A DNA stretch of 64,000 nucleotides from Mortierella sp. BCC40632 (GCA_011634665.1 WAEK01000010.1:957001-1021000); one strand, 5' to 3'. Shown: positions 24,054 to 36,807, counted from the stretch's first letter. A program made the numbers and translations. The notes: a model not told the origin generated them from the sequence alone.

Positions 24054-24900
24054 TCAGGGCTCCCAGAGTGGGATGGCACCATTGATGCAAAAATAGGTTT
24101 CTTCTCCTTTTAGGAAGGCCAAAAGTACGTTCGCATCCATCTATATTCACCCAAATATCAATTTTTGTCAATCTCCGTCTCGATCTCTTTCCTTGCCAAA
24201 AAAAAAAAAAAAAAGCGTATGCTACATCATACCTCTGGTGGTGGAGTCGGGTGAAATTCTGGCATTGCGATTACGCCTTGAATGCCATTCGTTAAACTGA
24301 TGGTGGAGCATCCGGATTCATCAGAACCAGTGGCAGCACACAAAGTGGTCCTAGTCGTGTCACCATCCGGGAATTCTATTAAATGGGTTTCTTTTTGGTT
24401 AGACCTTAGAACAGTTGCACATGATAAGAGGCTGGAATGATGCGTACCATGACCAGAGAGCTGTTGAGAAGAAAGGCAAATTGCTCGTCCATTACCAGTG
24501 GTAGATACTAGCAAGGCGACAGTTGAGTTCCAAGGGAACTTTGGTGAGGTCCCATTGATAGAGAAGTGGAACTCGCTAAAGGTGTCATCAGTCCATCCAA
24601 GAGCTTGTGTTACAAAATAATCTTCTATCTAAAACCCCCCGCAAAGGAAAAGGAAAAAGAAAAGAAAAAGAAAAGAAAAAGAAAAAAAAGAAAAAGAAAA
24701 GAAAAAGAAAAGCAGATCCTTCTGTCAGTCTACTCGAATTGACTGATGTTTCATGGGTTCCTCACCCCGTCTACTGTTCCAGACTTTATGACAGTTACCG
24801 GCTCGCATTCTGCCATATTTGAATCTCTTGGCTTCTTTAAGGCTGAGGTTGCACTTGCAAAGACCAAGGCTAAACAGGCGTATCTAAGGAAAGCCCGCAT
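24054..24900 (-). CDS. Secreted protein of unknown function, 181 aa, four exons
   Basis: Exons 24900-24766, 24628-24448, 24375-24233 and 24140-24054 join in phase with GT-AG junctions. The N terminus is a classic signal peptide (MRAFLRYACLALVFASATSA; cleavage about residue 20), followed by a mature protein of about 160 residues with five cysteines, two N-glycosylation sequons (NGT, NST) and no further membrane segment. Middle part reads FHFSINGTSPKFPWNS and TTGNGRAICLSSQQL; the last exon ends YFCINGAIPLWEP. I recognise no domain. Size, signal peptide and isolated position in a repeat-rich region are typical of fungal small secreted proteins. A short GAAAAA repeat lies in intron 1 (24649-24712). 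Confidence 0.72.
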
Positions 24901-24995
24901 GTCGAAAGAAGACTTTTGGGGCTTGGAATTTCGGTGGAATGAAAGCGATAATGTGGATCAGGGTTGAGTCAAGGAAGTGAGGGGTTCTCAAAAAA

Positions 24996-25039
<44 letters not shown>

Positions 25040-26640
25040 AAAGAAAAGCACAGGAGTTTTACTTCAAGTCTATCTCCAATGGAGTTGAGGGAGTGCGAGG
25101 CTAGGGTTATTCTTAGAGCCCTTTGTTACTCACCCTTTTTTTTTTTTTTTTTTTTTTGACGCTGGTTTTTCTTAGTGAATAAGTTATCAAGGTCTCTTAG
25201 CACCGAAAGGCCAGCTCTTCTGTCCCCTTTCTAGGCTCCGTTGCCTGAGGTTCATAAATCGCGCATCCAAGGGGTCGCATTTTCGGCCTGGTACAGCTGA
25301 TAGCAGGACCATCTCATCGCATCTTGGGGAGCATGCAACTTAGTGCATCTAGGAGGCGAGGGTTGGGACTGATAGGGTTCATCCAAAAACCTCCATGAGA
25401 CCTGAGCATGCTGTGTTCTGGTTAGTAGCTCCTTTCAGTGAATGCACTGTGGCCCAGTCGATTGGAGCATGATTCCGTGATTTAGTCAGACTCTGGTTAG
25501 TCATCGTCCATGAGTATGGGTTCAGCGATCTAATATTATCTTTGAAGACTAGGTGCCAATAATTTCAATCCTTTTAAGCAAATACATCCATGATCTACTC
25601 ATATGAGTCTACAGACAAGGCTCCTGCCTCATGGCAGAGGCCGGAAATGCGCCGACTGACCGGAAGCTGTCTGTAATAGAAAAAGGAGATTGTGGAGGCG
25701 CGAGTAAGTCTGCTTAATTAAATACAGTGGGGGAAGGGTATTTATACAGGTTGAGAGACTTTTGGGGGCGCAGATAATGGCGTGCTACTATGTTATACAG
25801 GTAGGCGCAGCAATATGGCTGTCCTATTTCACTGTCCCTGTTATGGCGGCCGTGCCTTTATTTTACAAGACAGCCATCGCTTTAAGGAATTATGCTCTGC
25901 TAAATGCTTCTTTGGCGTTCTTTCAGGTTCTTAAAATCAAAGAATATCTTGGCGAGGGGCTAGCTTTCGAAAAAAAAAAAAAAAAAAAAAAGACGTGTAA
26001 AATCTGGCGTGCATTCTGAAGCTGGAGGTATTGTATCCTGAAGAGTAAAATCATCCATATCCACGTTTCTCCCCTGAACAAGCATCCTGATATCGCCCAA
26101 GGATTGCCTAGAGATGTGTCTCTAGTTGTAGACGTTGGCTTTGTCATCTTGGCTATCTAGTTGAAAGTATTTTTGTTTGAATTGAGCTAGTCATGGTGTC
26201 GATTGGCTCAGAAGAGCCGAGTTCTTGTCCAGATCGAGAGTGTTGACAAGTGAGCGGCGAGAAAAGTGACAAGGCACTCAAGACCGACCCGAGTTTTATA
26301 TAAAGCTTCGTCCAGAGCTTCTACCCTGTCCTTAACGAGCGCAGGCTACATTGCGATCGGTGCAGCGGGAGGAGGCAACAAAGGGATCAACAAGGATCAG
26401 TCCAGGGCTCGCTTCTCCGACAGACGCACAGCCAACTTGCAGACAATTGTTTTAGATGCTTTGTTAATTCAAAGTTCGTTTTCCAGGATGGTCTTGACAG
26501 GAGTTTTTTTTTTTTTTTTATGTCTTATTAAGTTAGTAGGGATCTTTTTTTTTGTATTTTCAATCTATCGAGCAAGGTGCCCGCCTAAAGAATTAGATGT
26601 ATGGCTGGGAGTAAGTATCCCGACATAAGCCATACTGTAT
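24901..26640. other. Gene-poor stretch with decayed sequence
   Basis: Holds a (GAAA)n repeat at 24996-25040 and T or A runs at 25135-25157, 25970-25991 and 26504-26519. A frame at 25762-26019 has a hydrophobic, protein-like beginning (LSYFTVPVMAAVPLFYKTAI) but runs into a poly-A; it may be a relic. No gene supported. Confidence 0.45.
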
Positions 26641-27159
26641 CTAGCCACTCATAGGCGTAAATTTACCAAAGGCGAGCGGCTTTAATGCTACCATTTCGCT
26701 TTCTCGCGTAGACGAAGACCTGGTAGCATTGATGCAAAGCTGAATTGATAATCGCAAGCCAGTCCCCCTTGTTGACTTGGTAGCACGCGCGAGCCTTGGG
26801 ATGCTGTGGGACCGACTGTAAACACTAAACGAATACATTTCTGTCTCATCACAATCGTAGATGTCGTCGGGGTCATATCTTGAGAAAATTCTACGGAGAT
26901 CAGCCATCCTCGGTTTGATTGCTTTTAGCTTAACAGACCGCGCTTCCCCCTTGTGATTAAAACAGTACTTTCCTCTCATTTCTGTGCGCCATGTTACCTT
27001 GAAATGGATCTCGCGACCATGAGATAGGTCATCAAGAGCAATACCGTTAACTAGTGCATGGAAAACTAGATTCGCTGTAGCCTGGAGATTTTGACCGCGG
27101 ATGAAGCAGAAGCCCTTCCTTACTTCGATCAACCATTTGAAAACCGCTTGTTCAACCAT
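26641..27159 (-). pseudogene. Decayed pogo/Tigger-type (CENP-B-like, DDE_1) transposase fragment
   Basis: Translation contains the hallmark of Tigger/pogo transposases, RYDPDDIYDCDET, in which the first aspartate of the DDE triad sits in DET, preceded by HGEAxSVxLxAI-like sequence (KGEARSVKLKAIKPRMADLR) and a CENP-B-type helix-turn-helix start (FKWLIEVRKGFCFIRGQNLQ). After DET, family-like KST..RL.I.LC.NA sequence follows with disturbed spacing, then the frame stops. The second and third catalytic acidic residues and the N-terminal helix-turn-helix are missing, so the copy cannot be functional. Upstream sequence to about 27780 may hold the rest of the element in broken frames. Confidence 0.8.
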
Positions 27160-28472
27160 GATTCATATGAATGAAGACTGGTCAGGAAATTGCACATTTA
27201 TCACGTCGGCCATGGAGCATGTCATATTTGACCTTTTCGAGGTCTCAATCCCACTGTTTGATAGAGTTGTGGTGGGTATCCACGTATCTATCCACGAGCT
27301 TGTGGAGGCTATTGGACATTCCTTTGGTATCTTTCTACTGGTTGATATGTCGATAAATCTCGGCGACTTCCATCCTATATCAAAGAGAAAATTCTTCATC
27401 TAGATACTCTTGGAAGTCGATGAAATGCGGAGGGGGATACTCTTTGCCTACTCGTGCCTCGGCAAGAAGTGCAAGACAACAGAAAGTGGTTTCATCCTCA
27501 GTTGCTTTGGAATATTTACTTTTGGAGGTTGTACTGCAGTCTGAGGAGATGTTACAAAGGGAACGCGACATGAGTGATGCTGAACTTTGGCATATTGCTG
27601 AGATTAGAAAAAAATAAAAAGTGGTGAGATTTTGGCCAACTGTGCAATAGGTAATTTTGGTGTTTGCAAAAGTGAGCTGTCCTAGTGATCGAGTTTTAAA
27701 GGAGACTTTCTGAGGCTGGAAACGTGACAATCCCCATTCATGCAAATGTGAGTGAGAGCAGCATTTGTGCACCGCATTTCTCGGTGTCTCTCAGCTCTCT
27801 CATAGAGTGCTACCCGGGGAGTTTGTGATTCTACTAGTGGCACTTGTGGGTCCTTTGACTTTCAAATTCTCTCCTCTGGGTTCCGTTCAATTTCTAATTG
27901 CTGCTACCGGTGCCCCTTCTGGAGTTGTCTTCTATCACTTGCTCTACTTCCTGGTTGATTTCAAGTTTCTTTGGGCACCACAGAAAGGTAAACCAACAAT
28001 CGTAGGGGACTGTCTGTTTCCTAAACTACACATATGGATATAAAAGTAAGTGTGTTGAGAAACTGCTTCGTCAAAGCCTAAACTCTTCCGGGAAATATGC
28101 GCCTGCTGAGATCAAGTCTACAACAACAACAACAACAACAAAAACAAAAACTGAACACCATCACCTTGCGGACATATTTCGAGCACAGTATTGTCATGTC
28201 GAGCAAAGGGATAGGTTAGGGGGTCAATGATGACTGGTCGTTGGGTTGTCTCGTAACCTTGTGACTGACTGTTCTAGCTTGTTGTTAGCCATGATGGCCG
28301 TTGACAGGTCCTCACCCATTCCTCTGGAGTTCATCGTTAGACTTGGACTAAACGTCCCTGAAAAGGGCCTCTCATGAATGAGGAGCAACCGAGTCCCATA
28401 AGTAGAGATCCTCAAACGAGGTTCATGCTGTAGCAACCGGGGGTAGTATTCACGCACACTAGAATGAGTGTC

Positions 28473-28517
<45 letters not shown>

Positions 28518-29380
28518 CCAATGTCAGCGAGATACTCACGAATATTCAGCATACGATAAGTCTGAGGTCTATTCGCGTCTAAACAGTACCAAAGAAAATT
28601 CTTTACAGGCAGCAGAGTACTTTTCATACCAGAAATGATGAAGTTTTGCATCGAGGAGCGTGCTCATGGGCTTTTGAAACCAAGGAGCCAGCAATGGATG
28701 CCAAGATACTGTTTCTGACCCTGAAGAACTCTTTCTTCATTTGGCTCCATGTGAGACAGCCTTTTCTTAGAGCGTTGTTGGTCCAGGGCGACTTGAGTGC
28801 CGAGAAATCAAAGATCATTTGAGACTCTATTTGAGGAAGGTAGTGGAAACGAACCCTGAGAAATGTCTATAGCGGTGCAGGTACAAACCTGTACTGTTGC
28901 ACATGCACTAGGTGGGGCTCAAACTGGTATAGTGGGCAGACAAAAAAAAAAAAAAAAGAAAAAGAAAACAATGACACCGCCACTGGTTGGCTACAAACAG
29001 GAGAATTGGGCCTTCCTGTTCATGTTCCTACCCGGCACAGCCCTGTGCATCGTCCTTCCCGTCTGCAAACGGAGGGGGGGGGTATTTTTAGGCATTGCAC
29101 AGGACTGGGCTGGGCTGGGCTGGACTGGGCCCAGCGGACGACTCGCGGCGCAGGCCATGGCCTGTCTTGTACTCTTTATCTTTCTCTCTTCTTTCTTTCC
29201 TTTCTTTCTCCTTCTTTCTTTCTTTTTTTTCATTCTGTTCTCACACACTGCTGCATCTTGCATCCTCTTTTGCTTTTTTTATTTCATTATTTTCATTCAT
29301 TCGATCCACCCTGCCAGATAGCACTAGTCTCTTCTCATTCCCTTCAGCCCGCTTCTCGTCCTACTTCCCGCCACTGCACC
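27160..29380. other. TE-scarred intergenic region upstream of syntaxin gene
   Basis: Protein-like fragments occur on both strands (plus 27765-28043 with LLVALVGPLTFKFSPLGSVQ; minus 28818-28627 and 28457-28224 with WSQMKKEFFRVRNSI and YYPRLLQHEPRLRISTYGTR), none assignable to a family. A GA repeat is at 28480-28515. From about 29170 the plus strand is pyrimidine-rich, the probable leader of the syntaxin gene. Confidence 0.45.
28224..28818 (-). other. Possible exons of an unrecognised, perhaps decayed gene
   Basis: Two minus-strand blocks, 28818-28627 and about 28468-28224, have globular protein-like composition and are separated by a candidate small exon followed by GTGAGTAT and a CT tract ending in TTTTAG. 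No domain recognised; start codon and intermediate junctions are not certain. Confidence 0.25.
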
Positions 29381-31133
29381 ATGAGTCGCGATCGTCTTAA
29401 CGACTTTAACAGTGTAAACTCTCCCTCTGGAACGGGCGCGGTCTCATCCACAAAAGCATAACTGCTCAAGGGCCACAACGCCCTCCAAGGGCCAGGGCCA
29501 GTACACGAGATTGTGCTCAATCGTCCTAACACTGTCTGCTCTCATCCTTCCATTTCTCTTGTCTACATGCAGAATGAATCAACCTACCCAAACCCGAGCT
29601 CAGGTGTCTATGGAAAGGGTAGCGGGCAACATGTCGAGCTCACTCCTCTGCGGGGGGATGCACTGAGCCAGTTCTTCCAAGAGGCAAGTTTGTGCTGAGA
29701 AGTCTATGGTTGGTGGAAAGGTTACTGGTCCGTTGTTGAAAAGTGGCGCCGAGGTCGAGTCCTTTGCCTCGCCACACACTTTTGTGAGCAGTCCAGAGAG
29801 TTTTCCTTTGTGTGTGTGTGTGTGTGTGTGTTTTCGGGCGGAAAAAAAGGAGCACGGCTGTGTCCCCTCGCCCTTTTGTCTGCAGGAGAGCTGACAGGAG
29901 TGACTGACTTCCTATCTGAATAGACCGAGGTCATCTCCTCCAAGATCCAACTGTTCCAAAGCAGCATCACCGAGATTGATCAGTTGCACGAGCGCCAGAA
30001 CAACGCTCCAGTCGCCGATCCAGCAGGTAGAGTCTAAAAGAGTTTCTGCTGTTATTCTTTTGACTACCGCTGATCAGTGATCATATTGCCAGCCACTAAC
30101 TTGTCCTCCTGCTAATCTAGGTGCCAAGCAGCTGCAGGAAAAGACGCGCGCAACCAACGGTCTTTCAACCGAAATTTACGACCGTCTGAGAAGTATGCAG
30201 CCCGACTCTAATCACTGACACATCATCGCGGACTGGTTCTTTCTCTCTTTCTTTCTCCCCTCCTCTTTTAACAAATCCTTACGCGCCTTCTCTTCTATTA
30301 TTCAACCTCACCATTGCCTTAACCAGCCCTCACAGAGTCCAATCGACGGGTGAAAACACAGGAAGAGTTCAACCAGCGCAAGCTCAGGACATCAACTTTG
30401 AGCAAGCAGTTCAAGGACGCTGTCAGTCGGTTCCAGAACGTACAATTCCAGAACGGACAAAAGTCAAAGGACAACCTCGCAAGACAATATCGCATCGCCA
30501 ACCCTTCGGCCACAGAAGATGAGATCAAGAAACTTGTCGATGAGGATCAAGGAGGTGCCTTTTCACAACAGGTAATTGTCAAAGATCAGGCATATGAAAA
30601 TCAGCATATGAAAGCTTGCGAGCAGCTGATATTAATTCATGATATTCACACGGGAACATAATTTTATCGCTTTCCAGCTCTTGCAACAGGCTAGGGGTCA
30701 GCAAGCTTTGGCCGCGCTGAGCGCTGTTCAGAATCGTCAAAAGGAACTTCAACAGCTACAGGAGAGTATTGTTGAGCTATCACAGCTTTACACTCAAATG
30801 GAACACTTGATTTCCGACCAGGATATCGTTTTCCAACAGATCGAAGGAAACGTGATCCGCGCAGAGGGTGACCTTGAGAAAGGTGATAAAGAAGTCGGGA
30901 TTGCGCTAGTACATGCCATTGGAGCTCGCTATGTAAGTTTTTTTGTTGTTGCTGTCGTTGCTGTTTATATACCTTTCTTCCTTACTCTAGAATGCATGCT
31001 TACTATCCTCCTCTCTCTTTCTCTGACTCGTCTTTAGAAAAAATGGATCTGTTTGGGCCTGATAGTCCTAATTATTGCAATCATCCTGATCATCGGTGCT
31101 GCTCAGGGTTGGTTCAAAGGAAGCGCAAAGTAA
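29381..31133 (+). CDS. Plasma-membrane syntaxin (Qa-SNARE), Sso1/Sso2-like
   Basis: Seven exons: 29381-29413, 29573-29683, 29924-30026, 30121-30192, 30327-30571, 30678-30932 and 31038-31133, giving 304 residues. It is the target-membrane SNARE for exocytosis, pairing with a Sec9-type and a synaptobrevin-type SNARE. The N-terminal Habc region (LTPLRGDALSQFFQE onward) is followed by a linker and the SNARE motif in exon 6, with the ionic-layer glutamine at about Q236 in HLISDQDIVFQQIEGNV. The last exon encodes the C-terminal anchor (KKWICLGLIVLIIAIILIIG) and a short GWFKGSAK tail. The second intron uses a GC donor (CAAGAG/GCAAGT); the others are GT-AG. The very short first exon (MSRDRLNDFNS) is supported by its phase and the CT-rich leader before the ATG. 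Confidence 0.93.
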
Positions 31134-32116
31134 TACTCGGCACCTCGTCCACCTGGACCAATGAGAGTATGCCAAGGAATGTTGTATATTTTCGCTCGCT
31201 CTCTCACCCCACTTTTGTAAAGTCCATTGTATCTATACCATACACAAAAAGGGGTGTCTATGGCATCGAGAAAAAAGGGTCGCAAAAGAACCAATAAATG
31301 CATTGAATTGAGCTGATGTTCATTATGAGGTGAGGACTAGTAGTCAAGGTTTAAAGTGAAGGTGTGAGAAAGAGTCAGTTGGTGAGGCATGTGGAAATGT
31401 GCTACTTTTTTCTAGCGGAACAAAAACAATCCCCTTTCTTTCAGTCTTCACCTTCATCCTGCTTTACACCCAGCCGTTTCTTACTTCTTTAGCCTTTTCC
31501 CATAGACTGTCTCCATTCTTTGGCAACACTAAGTCTTGCAGTATGGACTGATCGAGAAATAGACCCTTCAGCCCATCGTTGAACTCTATTAAGACTGAAT
31601 TTGCTACTAATCTAGCCCTTGCTCTATCATCTTCCTACTACTGCTTTTCACGTCGAATATCTTTTGCAACGTTCATCGCTGCTACTTCCAATAGCGTCTT
31701 GCATTAAGTAGCATACTAGTCTTTACCTAGTTTCTATCTCAACTAATTTTGCTTTCTTATCTTATTTTTAAAGACAGAGTCCAATTGGAATCTCTTTCAG
31801 GAAGAAGAGCGTCTCTACCATTTACCTGAAAGCACCGTCTACACTATAGTGAACCCAGAGACCATCTCAGTGAGTTTAGCTGATCACTGATCGCAAAGCC
31901 GCCATCCAAAGAGCAAGGTCTTGTATTCTTACTTTCTTTCCTACATTTAAGTCTCTGGTAGATGTCCTCCAACAGAGGTATGTGATCACCTCTCTCTCCC
32001 ACTGAGCTACCTGAGCTTGGATAGCCGGGGAGACACGGGTAGCATTGTACTTTGTCCCCGACATATTAAAAGCGGTAATTGAAGGTAGGTCAAGTCGTAG
32101 TTTCCGCGAGAAAATC

Positions 32117-32150
<34 letters not shown>

Positions 32151-34160
32151 CGTTAGGGTACTTTGTTATGGTCACCACAAAGCCTCTATTGGTCTCCAAT
32201 GGCTCCTCCCGTTCTCGACCCTCCCCCCACACAATGTCTCAAGTCTATTTCTTACCGCCGGTTACCAGGTCCCCGGGGTTTCTGATCGGGATAGAAATTC
32301 CTTGTTTATCACCGGCTGAAAGCCTTGACCAAGGGGGGCTAGATTGTTTATCCTGTCACTGACCGAGAAAGGTTATCCAAGCACGCCTCTGACCATGTAC
32401 ATGCTGGTTGTGTGACCAGCGTCAGAATGAGCCACTACCAACCAAGTGCATGGGGCGGCAAAAACACACTAAAGTAGTTATATTGCTCATCTTTGGGGTC
32501 ATTGAGTGGATTTAGACATGACGAAGAGCGATTATTGAAGGAAACGAAAAACAAAATAAGGTCGCTGGTCCTCGACCCAATCCTGTCTATCTCCAAGCGA
32601 CTTGCAAACTATTTGTTATCCTACCCATTGCGCCATGAGGGGCTTGATGCTTTTTTTTCCTCTAAAAAAAAAAAAAAAAAAAAAAAAAAGCACTGTGACA
32701 TGCGGCTGTGCATTGTACTCTTGTTCACAAGGAGCCCTGTCCTGTTGTGTTGTCTCTGATTCATTGGTATCTGTTATGACAAATATATCTGCACGGTCGC
32801 AATCCGCTTGCTCTTTGGCGACCTACTGTTCAGAAAAGGTTAATGACTAATCACTCTGATTCCTGGAGATATTCCAGGCTGCCAGTTCAAAGGATGCCTC
32901 GTTTATGTGCGATCTGGATAAAGAAGAGCACTCCAGGGCATATCAGACACATAAGAGGCTGCTATGGTTACTAGAGAGAGAGAGAGAGAGAGAGAGAAAA
33001 GAAACGGAAAGGTCCGCGGAGAAGTTTTTAAAAAATGCATCGAGTTGAATAGGCAGACTCTGATGTGAGGAGCTCAATGGCCAGGCATGATTTGATATAA
33101 TCGTGGACCATTAGCCAAAAGAAGGGGAGAAAAAAGCAAACAAGCAATCAAACAAACAAGAGGAGCCATGCGAAGGGACCATGCGATATAGAAAGGAGAG
33201 CGGGAGAGAGAGTGAGAAAGAGAGAAGGTTGTCAGTCACAAGCTCGGCCAATGGGCGAGAGGTGGGAATTCGACTGTTCACACGGCGTTCGGCAGAACGG
33301 TCCGAGTGTGGACAACCTATCAAATCGACTTCTGCAACGTCATCATCTTCCTCTCTCTCTTGGAGGAAGGGGTGAGAGCGGGCGCAGGACAGGAGAGAGA
33401 GAGAGAGAGAGAGAGATTGAGACAGACTAGGCAATAGGAGCGAAAAAGCGGAATCTGAGCAAGGGCGAATATATTTTTTTTTTCCTCCTTTTCTCTCTTT
33501 CTTTCCTTTCTTTCTCTTCTCTCTCTCTTCACCTCTCCCCCCCCCCTCTCCCCCTCCACCTCTGCCGCTCCCACGCAGACCCATCTCACCCACAACAAGC
33601 GTCCGATCCATTCGCACACTCTTCACGTTCTCTCCCCTTCGTGTAGTCTGTGTCCAAGGATCATCTTTCTTTTTTTTTTTCTTTCTCTTCTTCTTGGTTC
33701 CATCCTTACCTCCCCATCGCTCCATCCAGCTCTCTCCCTCACTCTCTCTCTATTCCCATAGACTTTTCATCCTATCATACGGATACAAAAGTCTTCCCTT
33801 TTTTCTCAATAGAAGAAAGTGTCCTTGTCCCTTTTCCTTGCCTTGCCCATCGACTCTGAGCACACCGCAACCCTTTCCCGTCCCCGCTCCCCAGCGCCCC
33901 CCTTTTCCCCCCACAGCCCAGTTGCCGCTTTCTTGCCTGACCAAGAAAGCCGCCTTTAAAAAGACAAAAAAACCCCCCCGCCAGTCGACCGCCTTTTAGT
34001 GCGTCGTCGATTGAGTCGTAAAGCGACCCGTATCCCTAACCCAGGAGCGCTCTTCGGCTACCCCGAAGCATCGCCCCATCCTCGCGCTCGCAGTAGACCA
34101 AGCAACCCGTCTCCTGTTTCTTGCCGCTAGGCCACCAAAGGATCTCAAGCCCGCTGGTGT
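31134..34160. other. 3-kb intergenic region between syntaxin and zinc-finger genes
   Basis: Begins with the syntaxin 3' UTR. A single exon-like frame lies at 31801-31872 after a good acceptor (EEERLYHLPESTVYTIVNPE) without partners. A minus-strand segment near 31985-32025 resembles a tRNA 5' half. Homopolymers at 32121-32150 and 32665-32689; GA repeat at 32968-32998. From 33470 the plus strand is strongly pyrimidine-rich, the likely promoter and leader of the zinc-finger gene. Confidence 0.5.
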
Positions 34161-36607
34161 ATGCCCATTTTTGCCGACAGTTTAAACCTCGTTCATACTT
34201 CGTTTCTGCTCTCGCCACCCGGCCCCGCCCGCTCTTCTCTCGTCTCTGCAAACCACTCCCCGTCTTTGCCAGAGCCCGCTTCTTCTTTTATTGATCCTCC
34301 TATTCCTCCTTCGCCTTCGATCTCGACCGGTTCCCTGTTCGACTCGACCGCAATTCAGCCTTCTTCAGTAGACACATCCACCCTGTCGTTGAAAAAGTCG
34401 CCTGCTCTTATTTCGCCTATCGCGACCACTATTTTACCTATTTTTTCTATTCCTATTTCTTCTACCCCACCCACTCCCCACCTTACCCCCCCGTTTAAAT
34501 CCCAATATGTCCGCCGACAAGAAGAACCGTCCATCGACAGCGATGGAATGCTGCTGTCGCAGCACCCAGGAGCCCTCGGTCCCAACGTGGCTCCCGAGTC
34601 GTCCTCGCACCCTGTTGTAAATTTTGATGACCTTGCCTGGTTAGACTTTTCCTCTACGACGACAAGTTCTTTCAAGACCCTTCAGAATGCCGCTCCCTTT
34701 GCCCCTGCCTCTGCCCCAGTGCCTGCACCTGCCCAGACCTCTTCCCAGACCAGTTCCAGTGATTGTAGTATCTCCCGCCTCTCCGGGTTTGATCAGCTGC
34801 TTTCGCCATTGGTTGAGGTCTGCGGCACTGTTGACCCTACCCCGTTATCGCCCCATCTTGACACGCCGGACCAAACCCCTACTCAGACCCCACTGTTTGA
34901 CTCTGTGGCCTCTGAGGACCTTGACACGCTCGCTCTTGAGCAGCTCTGGGGTGCTTCGCTTATGGCCTCGGCCACTAGCCCTGTCACCTCTGTTACTGGC
35001 TCTTCCCCTGTCTCTTCTCTGCTTTCCACTGCTGCCACGTCCTCGTCGTCTGTTGCGACCGATCTGGATCTCTTTTCTTCAGACCTGATCCTGGACCTTG
35101 ATTTGGATCTAGGCCTGAATGCCTCCACTAGCTTGTCTTCATCTAGCCTGGAGAGTTTCTCACCTATCCAGCAACAACAGCAACAACCACAACAACAACA
35201 GCAGCAGCAACAACAGCAGCAGTTGCAACAGGATATGAACGTGTCTCGTCTTCAAGCCGAAAATGCCTTGCTCGATTTTGTACTGTTTGACGAACTTGCA
35301 CCCTCCTCAAGCCCTTTCTCGACCGCCCTTTCTACGCCCTCGACTACATTGACTTCGCCCTCTTCTGTCAATCTGAAGGTATGCTACGAGGGTGGTTTCT
35401 TTTTTGCTTTCCTCTCTTTCTGTTTCTCTCCCTTTTTTTCTCTCTCTCCTTTCCTCTCTGATTTGTGACTAAATCCTCTCTCTCTCTCTCTTTTCCCTTC
35501 CATGCTTTGGTCCAACAGGAGATGGAAGCCCAGGATCTTGCTATGCAGCTGGTCGCTACGGCGGCTGCGGGCATGGCGAGTCGATCCACCACTGTTAGTG
35601 TACAATCCTCGCCTGCCGTCCTTGCCTATGACGTTTCGTCCTCCATGGTTGTCAACAACCTCTTCTCGGACGTCGATCTCTCACCCGCCCCTGCTACCTC
35701 TACCCCTGTCTCGGCCCCCATCCAGGCCCCATTCCAACTTCCTCTTCATCCAATCGTCCCTTCTCCAGTCGCTGTCCCAGCCCTGTCCTCCGCCACTACT
35801 TTCCCCTTTGACTTTCACAGCGCGCTGGGACTGTCGTCGTTGGCGGCGCTGCCAACGCTGAGTGCTGCGGCCGCATCGCCCGAACTGGGCTTGAACCTCT
35901 TGCTGTCGCTTTACAGTCCCGAGCAATTGTCCTCGATGGCCTCGACCGCTGCCGCCGCGGCAGCGGTTGCAGCTGCGACGGCAGCAGCGGCGGCAGCAGC
36001 GAAGCAGCCCATTCTCTCGACAGCTACCCCCATGACCACCATGCCTGCAACGATGAACATGAACACAACCGATATGGCAGCCTTGTCGATCATCCAGGAC
36101 ATCCTCGGTCCTCTGAAGCGCAAAGCTGATGAGGATCTGATCATGTCGCCTTCAAAGATTGCTCGCACGACCAGCCCCACTCTCTCCCAGTCGGCTGCCG
36201 CTTCTCCTTCCATGTCTTCCTCTTCCTCTTCCACCACCACCATGATCACGACCCCAACCACGACCGCGGTCTCGTCTTCATCTTCTTCTCCTCCACGTCA
36301 GTTTGCTTGCTCCCAATGCGGCCGTGCTTTTGCACGTCTGTTCAACCTGAACACGCATGAGCGGACGCATGACCGGAACAAAGCCCGACAGTTTGCCTGC
36401 CCCGAGACTGGGTGTAAAAAATCATTCACTCGCAAGAATGATCTTCAACGCCATCAGATCTCGATCCATGGGGTCACGCATCTCTACAACTGTGTGAAAT
36501 GTACCAAGCCTTTTGTTCGTCGGGAAACACTCCGACGTCATATGGAGCTGAAGAACTGTGAGGACGATACAGATCCTGTGGAGCAGCCTGAACAGGAGGA
36601 CGCATAG
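34161..36607 (+). CDS. C2H2 zinc-finger transcription factor with poly-Q and poly-Ala tracts
   Basis: Exons 34161-35378 and 35519-36607, phase-0 junction (SVNLK / EMEAQ), 768 residues. Three tandem C2H2 fingers sit near the C terminus (about residues 668-755): FACSQCGRAF...H-x3-H, FACPETGCKKSFTRKNDLQRH and a third of CxxC...H...C form (YNCVKCTKPFVRRETLRRH). The arrangement, with a third finger ending in Cys, is like fungal Crz1-type factors, but calcineurin-docking motifs were not identified, so regulation is unknown. The rest is Ser/Thr/Pro-rich activator-like sequence with a poly-Q block (about residues 337-357) and an alanine-rich block near AAAAAVAAATAAAAAAA. The true start could be a later ATG: the first about 110 residues are low complexity. 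Confidence 0.88.
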
Positions 36608-36774
36608 GATGATGTTTTCTTTTTTACTTCATGTATGTGGAGCAAAGGAAAGGGGAAGGAGAGGAAGGGGAGGAACTGGTTTCCTTTTCCTCTTCTCCCA
36701 ATCTTTTTTCTTTCTCCATGTTCTCATCGTTTCTTTTTTCATCAGTCAAAAACTGTCGCTCTCTCTTTCTCTCT

Positions 36775-36807
<33 letters not shown>

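Noticed and set aside
28869..29380. 150-codon plus-strand frames before the syntaxin gene
   Set aside because: They are Phe/Ser/Leu-rich translations of the pyrimidine-rich leader; the family-like protein starts at 29381.
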